From: Spiroplasma sp.
GTDB lineage: Bacteria > Bacillota_I > Bacilli_A > Mycoplasmatales > VBWQ01
DNA: 64,000 nt
Direction: 5' to 3'
NCBI GenBank assembly: GCA_031119525.1
Contig: JAVHXO010000001.1
Coordinates: forward strand, 124,001-188,000
Part shown: piece by piece, positions 62,855 to 64,000 of the stretch
How the letters are laid out: each line of letters starts with the position of its first letter
How positions within the stretch are numbered: position 1 is the first letter of the stretch
Made by a program: the position numbers and the translations under genes
The notes under the pieces: generated by a model
Told to the model about the DNA's origin: nothing
The model's database searches: none
Seen by the model: the letters and a program-made list of their open reading frames with translations, nothing else

Positions 62855-63593
62855 AACTAAAACTATTGATAATTGATCAGTTTTAACCATTTTTACTAGT
62901 TATTTAAAACATAATAAGGCAATTATTGTTTCAATGTTTTTACTACCAATAATTTTCATTGCTGTTATTGGTGCTAATTATAAAGTAATTTTGCCAAGTA
63001 CTAATAGCAATGGCGCACTAGTTATCTTACTTTTATGATTAGTTCAATCATCATCTTTTGCTTTGCAAACTTTTTTATCAATTTTATTAGATTTCAAACA
63101 ATCAATTATTTACCGACGAATTGGTTTAACAAGAATTAAAAAAATCAATTTTTTAATTATCGCTTCAATTTTTAATTTAATGTTAATGTTAATTTCTAAT
63201 TTATTTATTTTTTTAGTAGTTATCATTTTATTATTTGTTTTTAAATTAACAACAATTATTAATTCAATTTTTAATTGACAATTTATCCTAATAATTGTTT
63301 TAATGGTTACTTGTTTAATTTTATTTACTGCTGTTGCAGTAATTATGGCAGTTTTTATTAAAACAAGAACTGGTCAAACAATTGCATCTTTAATTGTTAC
63401 TTTCTTAATTACAATACCATTATTTACCTTAGTTTTTTTCTTAAACACAATTGTTAATTCTGATAAAGGTTTGATTGGCCAAATTGGCCTCACCAATTTA
63501 TTAATTATCTTTTTTGGCAGTTTTGTTGCAATTAACCTCATTAGTACCTTACTCTACTACATATCATGACGATATTTTAAGTGGTATGAATAA
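62844..63593 (+). CDS. ABC-2-like permease subunit
   Basis: The 249-residue protein has six hydrophobic helices in two groups (about 30-60, 65-90, 100-140, 150-180, 190-215, 225-245), fitting ABC-2 type permeases that pair with a separate ATPase. There is no substrate-specific motif. The start overlaps the ATPase gene, and AAAGGAC serves as its site. It ends in a terminator shared with the convergent deoC. Confidence 0.82.
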
Positions 63594-63594
63594 T

Positions 63595-63625
63595 AAAAAA
63601 CTTCCAAGAATTTGGAAGTTTTTTT
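63595..63625. terminator. Bidirectional terminator between the ABC pair and deoC
   Basis: A 13-bp stem AAAAAACTTCCAA / TTGGAAGTTTTTT with a 4-nt loop, with T runs on both strands, sits between the two convergent genes. Confidence 0.88.
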
Positions 63626-63648
63626 AATGCAGGAATTAATATTTTATG

Positions 63649-64000
63649 TTAATATGATCCACTAGTTTTTGATTGTTGGTTATTAACAATATTAACACCA
63701 TTTGAAGTGCCAATCCTTGTAGCACCAGCATCAATCATTGCAATCGCTTGGGCTTGAGTTCTAATACCACCCGAAGCTTTAATGGCAACATTTTTGGCAA
63801 TATTTTTTTTCAGTAATTTAATGTCAGCCACTGTTGCCCCACCACCAGCAAAACCTGTTGATGTCTTAATAAAATCAGCTTGGGCTTGACTAACTAACTT
63901 GCAAGCAAGAATTTTTTGCGGTTCAGTTAATAACGCTGTTTCAATAATAACTTTTAAGATAATATCTTTTGTGCATACTTGACGAATTTGTTTTAATTCT
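63649..64000 (-). CDS. deoC: Deoxyribose-phosphate aldolase, C-terminal part (cut by window edge)
   Basis: Cleaves deoxyribose 5-phosphate to glyceraldehyde 3-phosphate and acetaldehyde in nucleoside catabolism. The visible 117 codons hold the Schiff-base Lys in DFIKTSTGFAGGGAT and the second active-site Lys in AIKASGGIR, then the phosphate-binding GATRIGTSNGV near the end. The C-terminus ends SGSY. The N-terminal part lies outside the window. Confidence 0.95.
   Translation of the reverse strand, partial: ELKQIRQVCTKDIILKVIIETALLTEPQKILACKLVSQAQADFIKTSTGFAGGGATVADIKLLKKNIAKNVAIKASGGIRTQAQAIAMIDAGATRIGTSNGVNIVNNQQSKTSGSY

Noticed and set aside
1-64000. Many interrupted genes that would look like pseudogenes under the standard code
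   Set aside because: The interruptions are all UGA and fall at conserved Trp positions (for example DnaG, GlyS, GlpK), so code 4 applies and the genes are intact.

Overview
The window is a low-GC bacterial chromosome segment from a wall-less mollicute, almost certainly a Spiroplasma. UGA is read as tryptophan throughout: about forty essential genes (infB, nusA, dnaG, glyS, rpoD, ptsI, glpK, era, rsgA and others) are intact only under genetic code 4. Two adjacent mreB paralogues, remnants of a plectrovirus, and tandem PQ-loop genes also fit Spiroplasma. All coordinates assume code 4. I saw no tRNA, rRNA or CRISPR array.

Layout. 1-2349 (minus): nusA-ylxR-infB operon with its own promoter and a leader hairpin. 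2501-7421: a 4.9 kb insertion bounded by 25-bp inverted repeats and a perfect 8-bp direct repeat. It carries a UPF0236-type transposase, a two-gene cassette (secreted protein plus TIR-domain protein), and replication and small membrane genes of an SpV1-like plectrovirus. 7453-9625 (minus): an accessory protein with a module shared with 50706-52145, then rsmD-gmk. 9983-12372 (plus): def and RNase J. 12587-17480 (plus): a repeat-rich surface protein, a lipoprotein and a YitT-family membrane protein. 17580-24272 (plus): rpmG, a Xaa-Pro aminopeptidase, efp, nusB, an unknown gene, thyA-folA-plsC and a DMT-type transporter. 24282-28606 (minus): a hypothetical gene and glpO-glpF-glpK, a glycerol uptake and H2O2-producing oxidation module. 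28817-34025 (plus): DEAD-box helicase, endonuclease IV, NadD-YqeK fusion and an ABC exporter. 34081-49018 (minus): an alpha/beta-hydrolase lacking its nucleophile serine, ptsI-crr, radC, a membrane protein, the glyS-dnaG-rpoD-nif3 operon, a membrane-anchored GIY-YIG protein, a methyltransferase, and rpsU, ybeY-cdd-era. 49258-56775 (minus): a secreted coiled-coil protein, the two-module accessory protein, and prpC-(82 aa)-prkC-rsgA-rpe-thiN. 57032-58267 (plus): an exported coiled-coil repeat protein. 58348-60719 (minus): two mreB genes. 61033-63593 (plus): two overlapping PQ-loop genes and an ABC ATPase/permease pair. The right edge cuts deoC.

How the genes work together. Most of the window is housekeeping: transcription elongation, rRNA antitermination and sigma factor, replication priming, PTS energy coupling, nucleotide salvage, tRNA charging and cell-shape filaments. 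Accessory content is concentrated in the 2501-7421 element, the surface and secreted proteins (12587-16145, 49258-52145, 57032-58267), and the GIY-YIG gene. The most interesting candidate system is the secreted-protein/TIR pair carried in one mobile unit with plectroviral replication genes, which suggests a mobile defence or superinfection-exclusion cassette. That function is inferred from domain and context only.
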